Positions 7,498 to 8,233 of a DNA stretch of 8,233 nucleotides are shown in pieces. The DNA comes from Lysobacteraceae bacterium (GTDB lineage Bacteria > Pseudomonadota > Gammaproteobacteria > DSM-19610). The stretch spans positions 1 through 8,233 of the forward strand of contig JAIVHA010000060.1 in assembly GCA_020201295.1 (NCBI GenBank), read 5' to 3'. The notes beneath the pieces were generated by a model, which saw only the letters and a list, made by a program, of their open reading frames with translations, searched no databases and had not been told where the DNA came from. Made by a program: the position numbers and the translations under genes. Position 1 is the stretch's first letter; each line of letters begins with the position of its first letter.

Positions 7498-7530
7498 AAA
7501 AAGCGAGCCCCATGAAGGCATGGGGCTCGC
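7498..7530 (-). terminator. Rho-independent terminator of pilA
   Basis: Arms GCGAGCCCCATG (7503-7514) and CATGGGGCTCGC (7519-7530) form a perfect 12-bp stem with a four-base loop. On the minus strand it is followed by TTTTT (7502-7498). It begins 22 bases after the pilA stop and ends 17 bases before the chosen GT-C start. It should end most pilA transcripts, leaving the glycosyltransferase cluster to read-through or a promoter not recognised here. Confidence 0.92.
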
Positions 7531-7552
7531 TTGTCACGCCTTTATCTTGCGA

Positions 7553-7987
7553 TTAACGGCAGTTGGACGGGCGATACTTGGATTCCAGCGTGTTGCCGGT
7601 GGTGCAATCCCATTGCACACCATTAGCATTGCCGGTACCAACGAAGCGAAGGATATGACCAGCCTGTACACTACCGCCAATTGCACGGTATGCTACATCG
7701 ACCTGGCCCGAGCTGGTGCTGTTGCGTGTGACTGTAACACCTTGCACGATGTCAGCAGTAGACGCGTTCGCCACGCCAGCCTGTGACTGAGTCGGGAAGT
7801 CATTATTGGTCAGGTAGTACTCAGAGATGGCAGTACGTGCTGCGTTGGCGAAGCCGATGCCTTCCGTGACCTTGGCGCGAATGGTGTAGTCCTGGTAGGC
7901 CGGCAGTGCAATGGCCGCCAGGATACCAATGATCGCCACAACGATCATAAGTTCGATAAGGGTGAAACCCTGTTGTACTTTCTTCAT
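7553..7987 (-). CDS. pilA: Type IVa major pilin PilA (prepilin, 144 aa)
   Basis: This is the structural subunit of the type IV pilus. The prepilin has a short leader MKKVQQG cut before F8 by the prepilin peptidase PilD. The conserved N-terminal helix follows ([20 protein letters not shown], with the invariant glutamate at mature position 5). [13 protein letters not shown] continues the helix. The C-terminal disulfide loop is C128-C143, 14 residues between the cysteines, and the protein ends SNCR. The segment at residues 74-94 is rich in Ser and Thr ([21 protein letters not shown]) and lies where the alpha-beta loop is expected. ATG 7987 is preceded by GGGGAT with an 8-base gap. An in-frame TTG further upstream gives a senseless 58-residue extension and is rejected. 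The gene has its own sigma-54-type promoter and a strong terminator. The size is typical of the family. Confidence 0.97.
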   Translation of the reverse strand: MKKVQQGFTLIELMIVVAIIGILAAIALPAYQDYTIRAKVTEGIGFANAARTAISEYYLTNNDFPTQSQAGVANASTADIVQGVTVTRNSTSSGQVDVAYRAIGGSVQAGHILRFVGTGNANGVQWDCTTGNTLESKYRPSNCR

Positions 7988-8036
7988 GGTGATAATCCCC
8001 AGTTGTTTGGAAACGAGTGTCGGATCGAAAGCCGTT

Positions 8037-8066
8037 CCATGGGTGCCCTCGATACTGGGGCCATGG
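8037..8066 (-). promoter_or_regulatory. Possible stem-loop in the pilA mRNA leader
   Basis: CCATGG occurs at 8037-8042 and again at 8061-8066, and being self-complementary the two copies can pair. Inside them CCC (8046-8048) can pair with GGG (8057-8059 or 8058-8060) across a small internal loop. It would fall at about +13 to +42 of the predicted transcript. It may stabilise the abundant pilin mRNA at its 5' end; this role is inference. Confidence 0.35.
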
Positions 8067-8089
8067 AGTGTCTGGCTGATTGGAGTAAA

Positions 8090-8104
8090 GCAGGAGTCGT
8101 GCCA
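8090..8104 (-). promoter_or_regulatory. Sigma-54 (RpoN) promoter of pilA
   Basis: On the minus strand 8104-8090 reads TGGCACG-ACTC-CTGC, against the consensus TGGCACG-N4-TTGC, so only one base of the -12 element differs. The -24 GG and -12 GC have the required spacing. Transcription would start near 8078, giving a leader of about 91 nt. pilA genes of Pseudomonas-type bacteria are known to use RpoN with the PilS-PilR two-component system. Confidence 0.85.
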
Positions 8105-8151
8105 GCTTTGCCTGGTTCGAGGGATTGCCGGGCAGGCTTGTGGAAAACAAC

Positions 8152-8166
8152 GTAGATTCAATCTAC
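8152..8166. promoter_or_regulatory. Inverted repeat GTAGATT-C-AATCTAC upstream of the pilA promoter
   Basis: Seven-base perfect arms flank one base. The centre is about 80 bases upstream of the predicted pilA transcription start, in the range used by sigma-54 activators. It may be an activator site, but it does not resemble the GTGTC/CTGTC boxes I recall for PilR of P. aeruginosa. The remaining sequence to the right edge (8167-8233) shows no clear gene, only a short 12-base-period repeat of GAATCCGG at 8209 and 8221. Confidence 0.4.
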
Positions 8167-8207
8167 TACCTTGGCTTTTGGCAGTGCTCCCCGGGATGCG
8201 GGTGTCC

Positions 8208-8228
8208 AGAATCCGGCGTCGAATCCGG
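8208..8228. repeat. Two-copy direct repeat GAATCCGG with 12-base period
   Basis: GAATCCGG occurs at 8209-8216 and 8221-8228, separated by CGTC. It is close to the window edge, so it could be the visible part of a longer intergenic repeat or chance. No function is assigned. Confidence 0.25.
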
Positions 8229-8233
8229 GTAAC

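Noticed and set aside
7988..8161. Upstream extension of pilA from a TTG codon
   Set aside because: It would bury the prepilin leader behind 58 unrelated residues and cross the sigma-54 promoter. ATG 7987 gives a standard prepilin.
8158..8232. Short minus-strand open stretch ending in TGA, reading ...[18 protein letters not shown]
   Set aside because: It could be the tail of a gene beyond the edge, but 24 codons with no recognisable family and a palindrome over the stop are too little to call.

Overview
The window reads as part of a gammaproteobacterial type IV pilus region. It holds the first 224 codons of the assembly ATPase pilB and a complete type IVa pilin gene (pilA). pilA has a leader with a near-consensus sigma-54 promoter and is followed by a strong terminator, an arrangement typical of Pseudomonas-like bacteria. 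I cannot name the genus.

Layout from left to right. pilB (minus strand, running off the left edge) diverges from a dolichol-phosphate-mannose-synthase-like family 2 glycosyltransferase (plus strand) across a 274-bp spacer with two short perfect dyads. The glycosyltransferase appears to have lost about 40 internal residues, including the end of its DXD motif, and is probably inactive. It converges on a minus-strand cluster. In transcription order that cluster is pilA, a terminator, a multi-pass TMTC-like GT-C glycosyltransferase with a TPR-like C-terminal half, SAM methyltransferase 1, a UPF0104/lysylphosphatidylglycerol-synthase-TM-type membrane protein, SAM methyltransferase 2, and a GT-B (GT4-like) glycosyltransferase. 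The last four genes overlap one another by 4 to 10 bases and look translationally coupled.

How they may work together (inference). pilA makes the major pilin from its own sigma-54 promoter, and the terminator insulates this high-level transcript from the genes behind it. The TMTC-like membrane enzyme next to pilA is the best candidate for an O-glycosyltransferase acting on the pilin. The GT-B enzyme and the two methyltransferases could build and methylate a lipid-linked sugar, and the UPF0104 protein could assist at the membrane. The GT2 enzyme would be the natural source of a polyprenyl-phosphate sugar donor, but this copy looks damaged. The five genes behind pilA are visibly poorer in G+C than pilB and the GT2 gene, which suggests an exchangeable pilin-modification cassette inserted between pilB and pilA. 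Nothing in the sequence alone proves the target or the sugar.
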